64,000 nt of DNA from Commensalibacter intestini A911 (GCF_000231445.1 NZ_AGFR01000003.1:372001-436000); one strand, 5' to 3'. Positions 8,416 through 17,743 are shown, counted from the first letter of the stretch. Program-made: numbers and translations. The notes: generated by a model not told the origin, from the letters alone.

Positions 8416-9744
8416 ATGTATAAAAACAAAAAATTATCCAATTTTTTAGAATATACTTCAATTGGTGCAACGATTATTCTTCCTATTTTTCTTACACATT
8501 TTAGAGGAATAGCAGATGGTTTAATTGCTTATATAGCCGTTTGTTTTTTATTGTATTGTTTGATCAAAAAAGAGTGGGAGTGGACCAAGCAAGTTTGGGT
8601 TATGCTTGCTTTTGCTTGGTGGGGATGGTTAGTGATTTGTACAATCCCATTTGGATCATTTTTTGGGTATGATCCTAATGGCAATTTATTACAAGCGATC
8701 GGTACTATGCGCTTTTTACTCTTTGTTGTTTCTTTGCAGCAGTGGGTATTAAAAGAGAACAAATATCGTAAATGGTTGGCTTATGTTATTAGTGTTTGTG
8801 CCATATATATTTTGCTAAATATGCTTAGTCAGTTAATTATTGGCTATAATTTTTTGGGGATGCCACGTTTTTATGATGGAACATTAACTGGTCCTTATGA
8901 GCATCCTAGGGCTGCGGCACCTTTGTCACGAATTTTGCTCCCTGTAACACTGTCTGCTTGTGCTTATTTATTATATCGCTTTAAAGGGTGGACAGGACAG
9001 TTTTATACGTTACTTTGTTTACTTTTTACTGTGGCAATTATGATTTTGGCTGGGCAAAGAATGCCATTTGCTTTATTTGTATTTGGTCTAGGAGTGGCAA
9101 CAGTTTGGTTAAAGCACCTTCGTATTTTGGCTTTGATTACAGCGGTAATTACGCCAGTTATTATTTTAATCACAGCATTTGTATCTCCTGAAAGTTTTAA
9201 TCATTTAGTTACACATTTTGTTAATCAAATGGCTAACTTTTCATCAAGCCCTTACGGTTTGGTATATGTCAGAGCCTTAGTTATGGGAATTATGAATCCA
9301 TGGGCCGGGTTGGGATATGATGCGTTTAAACATGCCTGTAGTAATTCAATTTATTTTCATGGCTGGCCTTTTTGGGATATAAATTCTGGTAATGGTGGTG
9401 GGGCTATTATTTGTTTAACCCATCCTCACAATCATTATTTACAAGCTTTTATTGATGCGGGTATTCCAGGATTATTATTATTTATTTCAGTTGTTGTAAG
9501 TGTGTTAGTTCAATTATCTAAAGGTTTAAATGTTATTGCGACGACTAGAAGTGAAGCTGTTCAAAAAGCATGGTGTGTTGGATTATTTGCAGCTGTTTTT
9601 ATTCATGAGTGGCCATTTTCTTCGACGAGTAATTTTGTCAATATGCCATTAGGTGGCTGGTTCTTCTTGTTACTTGGAATGGGATTAGCATATAGTTGGG
9701 ACTATCAATCAAAAATAAAAGAAAGTGAAAAAGAGCATGTCTGA
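8416..9744 (+). CDS. O-antigen ligase/polymerase family membrane protein
   Basis: Polytopic inner-membrane protein of 442 residues with about twelve hydrophobic helices. The large periplasmic loop contains the Wzy_C/WaaL hallmark HPHNHYLQAFIDAGIPGLLL near residues 335-355, preceded by a conserved NPWAGLGYDAF. Such proteins join or polymerise lipid-linked glycans on the periplasmic side. Ligase and polymerase cannot be separated from sequence alone. The gene lies downstream of a GT4 enzyme with a gap of 98 bases. Its stop overlaps the start of the CobW-type gene by 8 bases, so the two are translationally linked despite unrelated functions. Confidence 0.85.
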   Translation: MYKNKKLSNFLEYTSIGATIILPIFLTHFRGIADGLIAYIAVCFLLYCLIKKEWEWTKQVWVMLAFAWWGWLVICTIPFGSFFGYDPNGNLLQAIGTMRFLLFVVSLQQWVLKENKYRKWLAYVISVCAIYILLNMLSQLIIGYNFLGMPRFYDGTLTGPYEHPRAAAPLSRILLPVTLSACAYLLYRFKGWTGQFYTLLCLLFTVAIMILAGQRMPFALFVFGLGVATVWLKHLRILALITAVITPVIILITAFVSPESFNHLVTHFVNQMANFSSSPYGLVYVRALVMGIMNPWAGLGYDAFKHACSNSIYFHGWPFWDINSGNGGGAIICLTHPHNHYLQAFIDAGIPGLLLFISVVVSVLVQLSKGLNVIATTRSEAVQKAWCVGLFAAVFIHEWPFSSTSNFVNMPLGGWFFLLLGMGLAYSWDYQSKIKESEKEHV

Positions 9745-10795
9745 AGTTAAAGATACGGTTCCCGTTACGGTATTAACAGGATATTTAGGCGCAGGGAAAA
9801 CAACTTTGCTAAATCATATTTTAACGCAACAGCATGGGAAGAAATATGCTGTGATTGTGAATGAATATGGTGAATTAGGCATTGATAATGATCTTGTTGT
9901 GGATGCCGACGAAGAAATCTTTGAGATGAATAATGGCTGTGTTTGCTGCACTATTCGTGGTGACCTCGTTCGTATTCTAGGCACGTTGATGAAACGTCGG
10001 ACAAAGTTTGATGGGATTATTGTAGAAACAACGGGGTTGGCTGATCCAGCACCTGTAGCGCAGACATTTTTTGTCGATGAAGATGTAAAACAAAAGACCA
10101 GATTAGATGCTGTGATTGCTGTGGTTGATGCTCAACATGTGATGCAAACTTTGGACGAAAGCAAAGAAGCAGTGAATCAAATTGCGTTTGCTGATGTAAT
10201 TTTATTAAATAAAACCGATCTCGTGGATGCAGCGACATTAAAAACGGTTGAACAGCGTGTGAAAGCGATTAATCCATATGTTGCTTTGTATCACACACAA
10301 AAAGGACAAATTGCTTTAGATAAAATTTTAGATCGTGGTGGGTTTGATTTAAAGAAAGCATTGGAATTAGCTCCAGATTTCTTGGACAATCATCACGATC
10401 ACGATCACGATCACGATCACGATCACGATCACGATCACGATCACAGGCATAAGCATGACCATGACCATGACCATGAAGCACATCATCATCATGGAGATGG
10501 GGTTACTAGTATTTCCTTGCTGGAAGATAAGCCTTTAGATTCAAAGAAATTTGATCTTTGGATTGGTTCTGTTTTACAGCAATTTGGTATTGAGTTATTA
10601 CGTACAAAGGGAATTTTAAATTTCTCTGATTCTAAAGAGTGTTTTGCTTTTCAAGCGGTTCATATGATGGCTGATGGTGATTTTATTCGCCCTTGGAAAG
10701 AAAAAGAGAAAAGATGTTCTCGTTTAGTTTTTATTGGCCGTCATTTAGATGAGAAAAAACTAAGAGACGGATTTAAAAGCTGTATTGCGCGTTAA
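9737..10795 (+). CDS. CobW/ZNG1-type metal chaperone GTPase with His/Asp-rich tract
   Basis: G3E-family GTPase of the COG0523 CobW group, thought to deliver zinc or cobalt to client proteins. Walker A is GYLGAGKTT (residues 15-23), the metal-binding CxCC motif is C68-V-C70-C71, and the guanine-specificity motif is NKTD (158-161). A His/Asp tract follows at about 218-255, then the CobW C-terminal domain containing KGILNF. I use the ATG at 9737 and not a GTG at 9725, because AAAAAGAG lies just upstream of it. A WD40 gene follows 22 bases later and two CDF exporters lie within 4 kb, which supports zinc homeostasis. The His/Asp tract is encoded by a perfect hexamer repeat. Confidence 0.92.
   Translation: MSEVKDTVPVTVLTGYLGAGKTTLLNHILTQQHGKKYAVIVNEYGELGIDNDLVVDADEEIFEMNNGCVCCTIRGDLVRILGTLMKRRTKFDGIIVETTGLADPAPVAQTFFVDEDVKQKTRLDAVIAVVDAQHVMQTLDESKEAVNQIAFADVILLNKTDLVDAATLKTVEQRVKAINPYVALYHTQKGQIALDKILDRGGFDLKKALELAPDFLDNHHDHDHDHDHDHDHDHDHRHKHDHDHDHEAHHHHGDGVTSISLLEDKPLDSKKFDLWIGSVLQQFGIELLRTKGILNFSDSKECFAFQAVHMMADGDFIRPWKEKEKRCSRLVFIGRHLDEKKLRDGFKSCIAR
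10397..10444 (+). repeat. (GATCAC)8 in-frame tandem hexanucleotide repeat
   Basis: Eight perfect, uninterrupted copies of GATCAC encode alternating Asp-His in the CobW-type protein. Degenerate CATGAC/CATGAT-like copies follow to about 10472. Because the unit is two codons, slippage would change tract length without breaking the frame. Each copy contains a GATC site. Perfect conservation of the codon pair over eight units, while the adjacent Asp-His codons differ, suggests recent expansion. Confidence 0.97.
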
Positions 10796-10817
10796 GAGAC
10801 GATAGGAAAGTAAAGAT

Positions 10818-11885
10818 ATGCAAGCGCCACTTCAATTAATTGACAGCCGCGGAAAGTATAAGGAAGTTGAAGGTAATATTATTGGTTGTGTGACTTCAAA
10901 AGATGGCCAATATAGTGCTTTTGCGACTGCGGATGGAGATTTATGGCTTGTTGATCGTAAAAATTTGCAACAGCCAGAAACCTGGCAAATGCTTCAACCT
11001 CATGAGGGGGGTATTTTGTGTTTATCACAGGATATGACGCCTTCTGGCTTTATTACTGCGGGGGATGATAATCAGCTTTTACGGATTATTCCTGGGAAAG
11101 AGCCAGAGTTGCTTGCAAAAACCAAACGTTGGGCAGAGCATATGGTGACTTGGTTTGATCAATCTGGTAGTGCTTGTAAAGTTGCTTTTACGGTTGGTAA
11201 GCAAGTATTCCTTTATCAAGATCATTTTGATGAACCAGTATGTGTGCTTGAACATGAATCAACGGTTAGTGATTTAACATTCAGCAAAGATGGTAAAAAA
11301 CTAGTCACTTCTTATTATAATGGTGCGGCTTTCTGGTCTGCAGCAGATAAAGTAGGAACAAAGATTAAGGACTTTACTTGGAAAGGTAGTCATCTTGTAG
11401 TCGCATTGCATCCAAAGGAAGAGGCTATTGTGACGTCGATGCAAGATCATGATTTACATGGTTGGCGTATTTCTGATGGCCACAACATGCGGATGAGTGG
11501 GTACCCTGTTAAAGTAAACTCTTTAAATTTTTCTAATGATGGTAAATGGCTGGCAACTAGTGGTGCTGAATCTGTGGTGATGTGGCCATTTTTTGATGGT
11601 GGCCCTATGGGTAAGCCACCTGTTGAATTACCTGGTATCCCAGGAGGTTATTGCACAATAGTACAATTCCATCCGGTTTATGGGGACTTACTAGCCGCTG
11701 GGTTTATCGATGGCAGTATTTTATTAATTAGCCCTGATGGAGAAAAGGTATTGCCGATTGTTTTAGGACAAGACAAAACATTTGGATCAATTACAGCGTT
11801 AAATTTTGATCCATCAGGAAGCGTATTATGTTTTGGTACAGAAAAAGGTGTGATTGGATTAATTGATTTAGCAGCATCAGAATAG
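10818..11885 (+). CDS. WD40-repeat protein
   Basis: Beta-propeller protein of 355 residues without signal peptide or membrane segment. Recurrent blades end in patterns such as DLTFSKDGKKLVTSY, LNFSNDGKWLATSG and ALNFDPSGSVLCFG, giving roughly six to seven degenerate WD40 units. It probably acts as a protein-binding scaffold in the cytosol. The start ATG has GGAAAG upstream. It follows the CobW GTPase by 22 bases, an arrangement I recall from other alphaproteobacteria; partnership in metal delivery is inference. Confidence 0.85.
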   Translation: MQAPLQLIDSRGKYKEVEGNIIGCVTSKDGQYSAFATADGDLWLVDRKNLQQPETWQMLQPHEGGILCLSQDMTPSGFITAGDDNQLLRIIPGKEPELLAKTKRWAEHMVTWFDQSGSACKVAFTVGKQVFLYQDHFDEPVCVLEHESTVSDLTFSKDGKKLVTSYYNGAAFWSAADKVGTKIKDFTWKGSHLVVALHPKEEAIVTSMQDHDLHGWRISDGHNMRMSGYPVKVNSLNFSNDGKWLATSGAESVVMWPFFDGGPMGKPPVELPGIPGGYCTIVQFHPVYGDLLAAGFIDGSILLISPDGEKVLPIVLGQDKTFGSITALNFDPSGSVLCFGTEKGVIGLIDLAASE

Positions 11886-11899
11886 CTTTCTCTGATGCT
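11873..11899 (+). terminator. Weak hairpin overlapping the WD40 stop codon
   Basis: AGCATCAGA and TCTGATGCT form a 9-bp perfect stem with a 9-base loop across the end of the WD40 gene. No run of T follows, only ATTATTATG, so it may be a weak terminator or a stabilising 3' hairpin. Confidence 0.4.
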
Positions 11900-11920
11900 A
11901 TTATTATGAACTAATGCTTA

Positions 11921-12496
11921 TTATCGATTATGCTTTTGAATTTTATTCATGATACGGCCCAGCTCATAACGCTCATCACAGATTTGGAAAAGCTCTCTAT
12001 TTGGAGCAGCTTTTCCGCGAAAAGAACCATGCCATAAGGTGACCAAAATTCCAGCTTGTTTTACCGCTTGAATAGCCGGAATAAGATCACCATCCCCAGT
12101 TGCGATAATTAAATGGTCGATTTGTTTGCTTAATGCGAGTTGCATCATGTCGACAACCATCAAAATATCGACACGTTTTTGATGAAAGCTCAAAGCGTTA
12201 TTATCTTGATCTTCATAGCGAGATAGAGCCCCTAAACGCACTTCAAAACGAGGAAGAAATTTTAAAGCTTCGAAGAAATTCATTTTTCCTTCATATAGAT
12301 TTTTCTCATCTTCTGGTGTGGAGAAATCTAAATTAGGTAAGCAGTTATAGTAAAAAGTTCTAAATAACAAATTATCCCCTGAAACTTCTTTAACGAGTTT
12401 ATCATAGTTAATTTGTATATTCGGAAATTCTTGACGTGTAATATATTCAATATATCCAGCATCAAGAAGAATAGCACAACGAGAAGGAAACTGCAT
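11921..12496 (-). CDS. NYN-domain protein (LabA/DUF88-like), putative nuclease
   Basis: PIN-like NYN domain of 191 residues spanning nearly the whole protein. Conserved acidic residues expected in the metal-dependent active site are visible: D12 in ILLDAGYI, D110 and D116 in RVDILMVVDMM, and D135/D137 in ATGDGDLIPA. Family members are predicted or shown to cut RNA; the target here is unknown. It is convergent with the WD40 gene and sits alone between the CobW/WD40 pair and the CDF transporters. Confidence 0.88.
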   Translation of the reverse strand: MQFPSRCAILLDAGYIEYITRQEFPNIQINYDKLVKEVSGDNLLFRTFYYNCLPNLDFSTPEDEKNLYEGKMNFFEALKFLPRFEVRLGALSRYEDQDNNALSFHQKRVDILMVVDMMQLALSKQIDHLIIATGDGDLIPAIQAVKQAGILVTLWHGSFRGKAAPNRELFQICDERYELGRIMNKIQKHNR

Positions 12497-12625
12497 TTAC
12501 TGGCCAACCACTATTATTTTTAATTTTACGACATAATATGCGAATTATATTAAAAAAATACCTTTTAATTTATATTAGTAATATATTTTTTCTTGAAAAG
12601 AAAAAATACTACTTTTTTATATTAT

Positions 12626-13519
12626 TCAAGAGCGCTTTTTGATTTCATCTTCGGGTTCTACATGAATATTAATAGAAACTGAGCCGATTGATTTTTTTAA
12701 AGCCAATTCGATACGGTCACAGATATTATGGGCTGTATAGACGTTCATAACGCCTGGAACGACTAAATGGAAATCAATAAAGGTGATGGCTCCCACTTGA
12801 CGGAAACGAACCATATGGAAATCAAGCGCTTCTGGTGCGTTTGTTTGAATGATTTCATAGATATGTTCAATGACTTGAGGTGAAGGTGCTTTATCCATTA
12901 ATCCATTGAATGATTCGATAATGACATGGAAACCCATTCGAATGACATTAAGAGCAATTAAAAAGCCTAAAATTGAATCTAAAGGGGCCCATCGAATAAT
13001 TGGAATTAAGGTAAAACCACAAATTAATCCAACAGTGGTCCAAACATCGGATAAAATATGCTCACCTCCAGCAATAAGGGCTGGAGAACAATATTTTTTA
13101 CCAACTTTAATGAGAGTAATACACCAGATAAGGTTCACCACGCCTGCAGAGGCATTAAATAATATTCCTATAAAGGGTGCGGTAGGAAGTCTGGGATGAT
13201 ACCATCCTTCTATTGATTCATACATAATCAAAATGGCGGTTACTAATACGAGTAACCCTTCAATGGCTGCAGAAATATATTCAGCTTTTTGATGACCATA
13301 AGGATGTTGTTTATCTGCAGGGCGAGAAGCAAAGATTAATGCCACGCATCCTAAAATAGCTGCAGCGACATTAATTAATGTCTCAAGCATATCTGAATAG
13401 AATGCAATACTGTCAGTGGTATACCACGCGAGATATTTTAAGTACAACACAAGAATGCTGATAAAAATACTGCCAATACTAAACAGTATTTTTTTATCTT
13501 GAATAACTTTAAGAATCAT
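12626..13519 (-). CDS. Cation diffusion facilitator transporter, FieF-like
   Basis: Inner-membrane divalent-metal/proton antiporter of the CDF family, 297 residues, with six hydrophobic helices and a C-terminal cytoplasmic domain from about residue 210. In TM2 the metal-site region reads YSDMLETLIN. TM5 has HILSD, giving an H-x3-D pair. No His-rich loop is present, unlike the adjacent CDF. The substrate is probably Fe, Zn or Mn efflux, not decidable here. A second CDF gene lies 45 bases upstream in the same direction. Confidence 0.9.
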   Translation of the reverse strand: MILKVIQDKKILFSIGSIFISILVLYLKYLAWYTTDSIAFYSDMLETLINVAAAILGCVALIFASRPADKQHPYGHQKAEYISAAIEGLLVLVTAILIMYESIEGWYHPRLPTAPFIGILFNASAGVVNLIWCITLIKVGKKYCSPALIAGGEHILSDVWTTVGLICGFTLIPIIRWAPLDSILGFLIALNVIRMGFHVIIESFNGLMDKAPSPQVIEHIYEIIQTNAPEALDFHMVRFRQVGAITFIDFHLVVPGVMNVYTAHNICDRIELALKKSIGSVSINIHVEPEDEIKKRS

Positions 13520-13564
13520 AAAAGGCGTTTTCTATTCTTTGTAACTAGTAGTGATGATCGGACA

Positions 13565-14569
13565 TCATACTGTTTCTGTGGATGCTAAAAGACACGATTT
13601 GGCTTCATTTAAAAGCTCAATTTGAATGGTTGTATGCCCAATTTTAAACTGATCTTTTAATTGTTGAGACGTCACCGTTAAGAAGTCATCAGAACGATGG
13701 TCAACATTGCTGACCAAATGAACTGTTAACGCTGTTTCGGTGGTGCTCATTGCCCATATATGTAAGTCATGTAAATCAACAATACTAGGTAATTCACGTA
13801 AATATTTTTCAACATCTTTACGTTTAATATTGGTTGGTACGCCATCTACAGCCAAGGTTACAGAATCTTTTAAGAGCGACCATGTGCCCATGATGATGAC
13901 AACAGAGACAACAAGGCTGATGATTGGATCCAGTAAGTTAAAGTTGGTAAAGAGGATAATGCCCCCAGTAACAACGACCGCCAAAGAAAGGAGTGCATCA
14001 TATGCCATGTGTAAGAAAGCGCCTTTGATATTAAGGTCTTCTTTGTGACCAGAGGCGAACATCATCGCGGTTATTCCATTCACGACAACACCGATGGCAG
14101 CAACAATGATGACGGTCCATCCAGCAACTGGGGCAGGATGGAAAATACGTTCAATGGCTTCTAAAATAATGCCACCAGTAACGATCAGAAGAATCACAGC
14201 ATTGGTTAATGAGGCTAAAATAGAAGTTCGGCGATATCCATAAGTAAAATTGTCTGTAGGCTTTTTTTGTCCGAGAATAGCAGCAGCCCAAGCACAGGCT
14301 AAAGCTAAAATGTCGGAAAGATTATGTCCCGCATCAGCCAATAATGCCAAAGAATTCCCCCAAAATCCCCATGCTGCTTCAGCAATGACATAAATAATAT
14401 TTAGAGTAATGCCAACAGCAAAGGCTGTACCAAAAGATTTTGGAACGTGGTGGTGATGTCCATGAGCATGTGAATGACCACCGCAATCATGATCGAGGTT
14501 GTGATCATGGTCGTGTTCATGATTATGTTCATGATTGTGATCATGATGGTGGTGTTGATGTTCAGACAT
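13565..14569 (-). CDS. CDF zinc/cobalt/cadmium efflux transporter, CzcD/ZitB-like
   Basis: Inner-membrane Zn(II)-type CDF exporter, about 334 residues. The N-terminal 40 residues are an extreme His/Asp tract, probably a cytosolic metal-capture arm. TM2 has AGHNLSD and TM5 has FLHMAYD, both H-x3-D pairs that define the Zn-selective ZnT/CzcD class; a C-terminal CDF domain follows. I prefer the ATG at 14569; an in-frame TTG two codons upstream at 14575 lies closer to AAGGA and is possible. It is first in a two-gene CDF unit with the FieF-like gene. Confidence 0.92.
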   Translation of the reverse strand: MSEHQHHHHDHNHEHNHEHDHDHNLDHDCGGHSHAHGHHHHVPKSFGTAFAVGITLNIIYVIAEAAWGFWGNSLALLADAGHNLSDILALACAWAAAILGQKKPTDNFTYGYRRTSILASLTNAVILLIVTGGIILEAIERIFHPAPVAGWTVIIVAAIGVVVNGITAMMFASGHKEDLNIKGAFLHMAYDALLSLAVVVTGGIILFTNFNLLDPIISLVVSVVIIMGTWSLLKDSVTLAVDGVPTNIKRKDVEKYLRELPSIVDLHDLHIWAMSTTETALTVHLVSNVDHRSDDFLTVTSQQLKDQFKIGHTTIQIELLNEAKSCLLASTETV

Positions 14570-14765
14570 CGTCAAGGGATCCTTAATGACAATTTAGTTT
14601 GGTTTATGCATGTATGAAAAAGAATATTTTAATTCATTTTTATATTTTGGATATTATATACTGTTTCCTTTTATAAATATAAATAGTTTTCTGTGGCATT
14701 GATAAGGTATATGTTGACAGGGTATAGCTTAGTTATCCTTTTCAATTTTAATAGTTATAAAATCG

Positions 14766-16382
14766 ATGATCCGAATCACAGAATTAAAACTTCCTCTTGA
14801 TCACAGTAATGCTGAATTAGAAGACGTATTAAAACAACGTCTTTTAACAGAGATTAAACAATATCACATTGTTCGGCGAGGTTATGATGCTCGTAAGCGT
14901 GGACATATTTTATTGGTTTATACGATTGATTGCGAAGTTTCTGATGATGAGGCTTGTTTAAGCGCTCATGCGGAAGATAAACATCTTCAAAAAGCGCCAG
15001 AGGTTAAATATCAATTTGTATTAAATCGAGTAGCTGGTGAAAATCTGGCCAGTCAATCAGGCTATCAGCGTCCTATTGTGATTGGTTCTGGGCCATGTGG
15101 ATTTATGGCAGGGCTTTTGTTGGCTCAAATGGGATTGAGGCCATTGATTTTAGAGCGTGGTAAGGCCGTTCGTGAACGTACTGTGGATACATTTGCTTTT
15201 TGGAGAAAATCAGAATTTAATCCAGAGAGTAATGTGCAATATGGAGAAGGCGGAGCAGGCACTTTTTCTGATGGGAAGTTATATACGCAAATTAGTGATC
15301 CGCATCATTATGGAAATAAAGTGTTAACGGAGTTTGTAAAAGCGGGTGCTCCAGAAGAGATTTTATTTGTTTCAAAGCCTCATATTGGTACTTTTCGATT
15401 GGTAAGTATGGTAGAGCATATTCGTAACGGAATTGAAGCGAATGGTGGATCTTATCGGTTTAGTACTCGGGTTGAATCGATTTTGACGGATAAAGAGCGT
15501 CAAGTGGTTGGTGTGCGCCTCAGTGATGGTACAGAGATTGCTAGTCGTCATGTGATTTTGGCAACGGGTCATAGTGCTCGGGATATGATGGTTTCTTTAT
15601 ATAAAGATGGTGTGTCTATTCAAGCAAAACCATTTTCTGTGGGTGTGCGGATTGAACATCCTCAATCAATGATTGATAAAGTACGTTTTGGTCCTCAAGC
15701 AGGTCATGAGAAATTAGGTGCTGCGGATTATAAATTGGTGCACCATGCGGGGAATGATCGTGGTGTTTACTCTTTTTGTATGTGCCCTGGCGGAACAGTG
15801 ATTGCTGCAGCTTCAGAAGAAGGTGGGGTGGTGACAAATGGGATGAGTCAATATTCTCGTGCTGAACGAAATGCTAACGCGGCGTTGGTAGTCAGTGTTG
15901 ATCCACAAAAAGATTACCCTGATAATCCATTGGCTGGTATTGATTTTCAACGAGACTTAGAGCGGAAAGCTTTTATATTAGGCGGTTCAGATTATAAAGC
16001 GCCAGTGCAAAGAGTAGAAGATTTCTTGGCAGGACGTGCTACGAAAAGATTAGGTGATATAACGCCGTCTTATAAACCTGGGGTAACACCGAGTAATCTG
16101 ATTGATATTTTACCTAATTTTGTTGTGGATGCGATTAAAGAAGCACTTCCATCCTTTAACCGTAAACTTTCAGGGTTTAGCTTTGCGGATGCAGTGATGA
16201 CAGGGGTTGAAACGCGAACATCTTCTCCTATTCGTATTCCTAGAGAGCAGAACGGAAATAGTATTAATACGCCAGGTCTTTATCCCGCAGGTGAAGGTGC
16301 AGGTTACGCAGGTGGTATTATGTCAGCTGCAATTGATGGCATTAAAATGGCTGAGGCCGTGGCAAAAGATATAGGTAAATAG
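14766..16382 (+). CDS. FAD-dependent oxidoreductase, COG2509 family
   Basis: Cytosolic flavoprotein of 538 residues in the uncharacterised COG2509 dehydrogenase family. An N-terminal domain (residues 1-95) with RRGYDARKRG precedes the FAD-binding Rossmann fold, whose GSGPCGFMAG loop lies near residue 105. YGEGGAGTFSDGK is the next family motif. The C-terminal segment has the second FAD contact (YPAGEGAGYAGGIMSAA). The reaction is not known. The gene stands alone, divergent from the CDF pair across about 190 A/T-rich bases. Confidence 0.9.
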   Translation: MIRITELKLPLDHSNAELEDVLKQRLLTEIKQYHIVRRGYDARKRGHILLVYTIDCEVSDDEACLSAHAEDKHLQKAPEVKYQFVLNRVAGENLASQSGYQRPIVIGSGPCGFMAGLLLAQMGLRPLILERGKAVRERTVDTFAFWRKSEFNPESNVQYGEGGAGTFSDGKLYTQISDPHHYGNKVLTEFVKAGAPEEILFVSKPHIGTFRLVSMVEHIRNGIEANGGSYRFSTRVESILTDKERQVVGVRLSDGTEIASRHVILATGHSARDMMVSLYKDGVSIQAKPFSVGVRIEHPQSMIDKVRFGPQAGHEKLGAADYKLVHHAGNDRGVYSFCMCPGGTVIAAASEEGGVVTNGMSQYSRAERNANAALVVSVDPQKDYPDNPLAGIDFQRDLERKAFILGGSDYKAPVQRVEDFLAGRATKRLGDITPSYKPGVTPSNLIDILPNFVVDAIKEALPSFNRKLSGFSFADAVMTGVETRTSSPIRIPREQNGNSINTPGLYPAGEGAGYAGGIMSAAIDGIKMAEAVAKDIGK

Positions 16383-16430
16383 ACCGCCACTCATGAAATA
16401 AAGAAAAGGAATATAATCGAATAAATTAAT

Positions 16431-16757
16431 TTAAGAACGTGGAGCAAATAAGATAATACTTGCTCCAAGTAAGCAGATAATAGCACCTGTGATATCCCAT
16501 TTGTCTGGTGGGGTATCTTCTACAGCCCATAGCCACACCAAAGAGCAAATAATATAAATTCCGCCATAGATTGCATAGGCTCGCCCTGCGATGTCGATAT
16601 CGACTTTGGTTAAAATCCATGCGAAAAAGAGTAAAGAAATTGTGCCTGGTGCAATCCATAAGGGGGATTTTCCAAGGCGCACCCATGCCCAAAAGGAAAA
16701 GCATCCTGCAATTTCGGCAAAGGCAGCTAAGAGATAAAATAGCAGTGATGTCATCAA
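16431..16757 (-). CDS. ynfA: YnfA/UPF0060 small membrane protein
   Basis: Four-helix inner-membrane protein of 108 residues, matching the YnfA family throughout: [17 protein letters not shown] near the start, [12 protein letters not shown] in the middle and a conserved [16 protein letters not shown] towards the end. YnfA proteins resemble SMR-type exporters and have been linked to drug tolerance; the physiological role here is unproven. It is convergent with the FAD oxidoreductase gene and lies downstream of the LysR gene on the same strand. Confidence 0.95.
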   Translation of the reverse strand: MMTSLLFYLLAAFAEIAGCFSFWAWVRLGKSPLWIAPGTISLLFFAWILTKVDIDIAGRAYAIYGGIYIICSLVWLWAVEDTPPDKWDITGAIICLLGASIILFAPRS

Positions 16758-16831
16758 TCTTTCCTTATGTATATTGTAATAATAAATTTAATAAACTGTT
16801 TCTATTTTATTAAATATGAATTTTTCTTAAA

Positions 16832-17743
16832 TTATATATCATTTTGTTTGGGATAATATGAGAGTAAGATCTCTGATAGCCAATTAAATACTTTTATCAC
16901 ATGGGGTGAAGTCATTGTTCTTTGCGGTCTGTAAAGATACATAGGCCAGTTTTTTTTCTCAATCTCAGGGAAAAGTTCAATTAATGTGCCATTTTTTAAG
17001 TATTCAGAGCATAAATAGTCAGAGATCAATGCGCATGTTGAACCAGATAAAGCAGATGAAAGTTCACTATATTGATCATCCGTTATGAAAGTAATATTTT
17101 TAGGAAAAATATGAAGAACATTATTAATCGGCCATCCCCAAGGTCGTCCTGTATTATCATTGATTAAACTACTTGTAGGAAAACGCTCTTGTAAATCATT
17201 TAAGTTTTTTGGCGCTCCTAATTTTTGTAAAAGTATGGGAGAAATAACGAGTTTATCTTTGACATGACATATATGCTGCGTAATGATTAAAGGTTCTGGA
17301 TTAAAACCAACTCGTAATCCAATATCTATTTGATTTTCAATGATATTAAGCTTTGTAGAATTCACACGCCACTCTATTTTTAATTTTGGATAATGAGCCG
17401 CTTTTAATAAAAGATCATATAATATTTTATCATTTTTAGGTAAAGAAAAAACAGAGATTCTGACAATACCTTTCAAATCGTTCTGTTCTTTTTTTTCAGA
17501 TAAAAATAACATTTCTCCATCGAGTAAATATTGTTGTGCTTTTGGTAAAAAGTGCTCTCCGAACTCGGTAAGTTTCATATTGCGTGTGTTTCGCAGGAAT
17601 AATAAAGCACCTAATTCCCTCTCTAGCTCTGCAATAATACGGGTAACAACTTGAGGTGAAACTGACATTATGATTGCGGTTTCACGAAATTGTAATGTTT
17701 CTGCTGCGATGCAAAAATACTTAAGTGCTATTAATTTATCCAA
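16832..17743 (-). CDS. LysR-family transcriptional regulator
   Basis: DNA-binding regulator of 303 residues. The winged helix-turn-helix occupies residues 1-60 (LIALKYFCIAAETLQFRETAIIM, here shortened: AAETLQFRETA then SPQVVTRIIAELERELGA). The substrate-binding domain follows from about 90. It is transcribed away from the Tat-exported hydrolase gene, with 144 bases between the starts, the classical LysR arrangement in which the regulator controls its divergent neighbour. The inducer is unknown. Confidence 0.93.
   Translation of the reverse strand: MDKLIALKYFCIAAETLQFRETAIIMSVSPQVVTRIIAELERELGALLFLRNTRNMKLTEFGEHFLPKAQQYLLDGEMLFLSEKKEQNDLKGIVRISVFSLPKNDKILYDLLLKAAHYPKLKIEWRVNSTKLNIIENQIDIGLRVGFNPEPLIITQHICHVKDKLVISPILLQKLGAPKNLNDLQERFPTSSLINDNTGRPWGWPINNVLHIFPKNITFITDDQYSELSSALSGSTCALISDYLCSEYLKNGTLIELFPEIEKKNWPMYLYRPQRTMTSPHVIKVFNWLSEILLSYYPKQNDI

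Noticed and set aside
10397-10472. Tandem repeat considered as a CRISPR-like array
   Set aside because: The unit is six bases with no spacers and lies inside a coding frame.
10269-10481. Antisense frame giving alternating Arg-Asp and His-Gly residues opposite the CobW gene
   Set aside because: It is only the reverse reading of the GATCAC and CATGAC repeats, with no ribosome site or independent homology.
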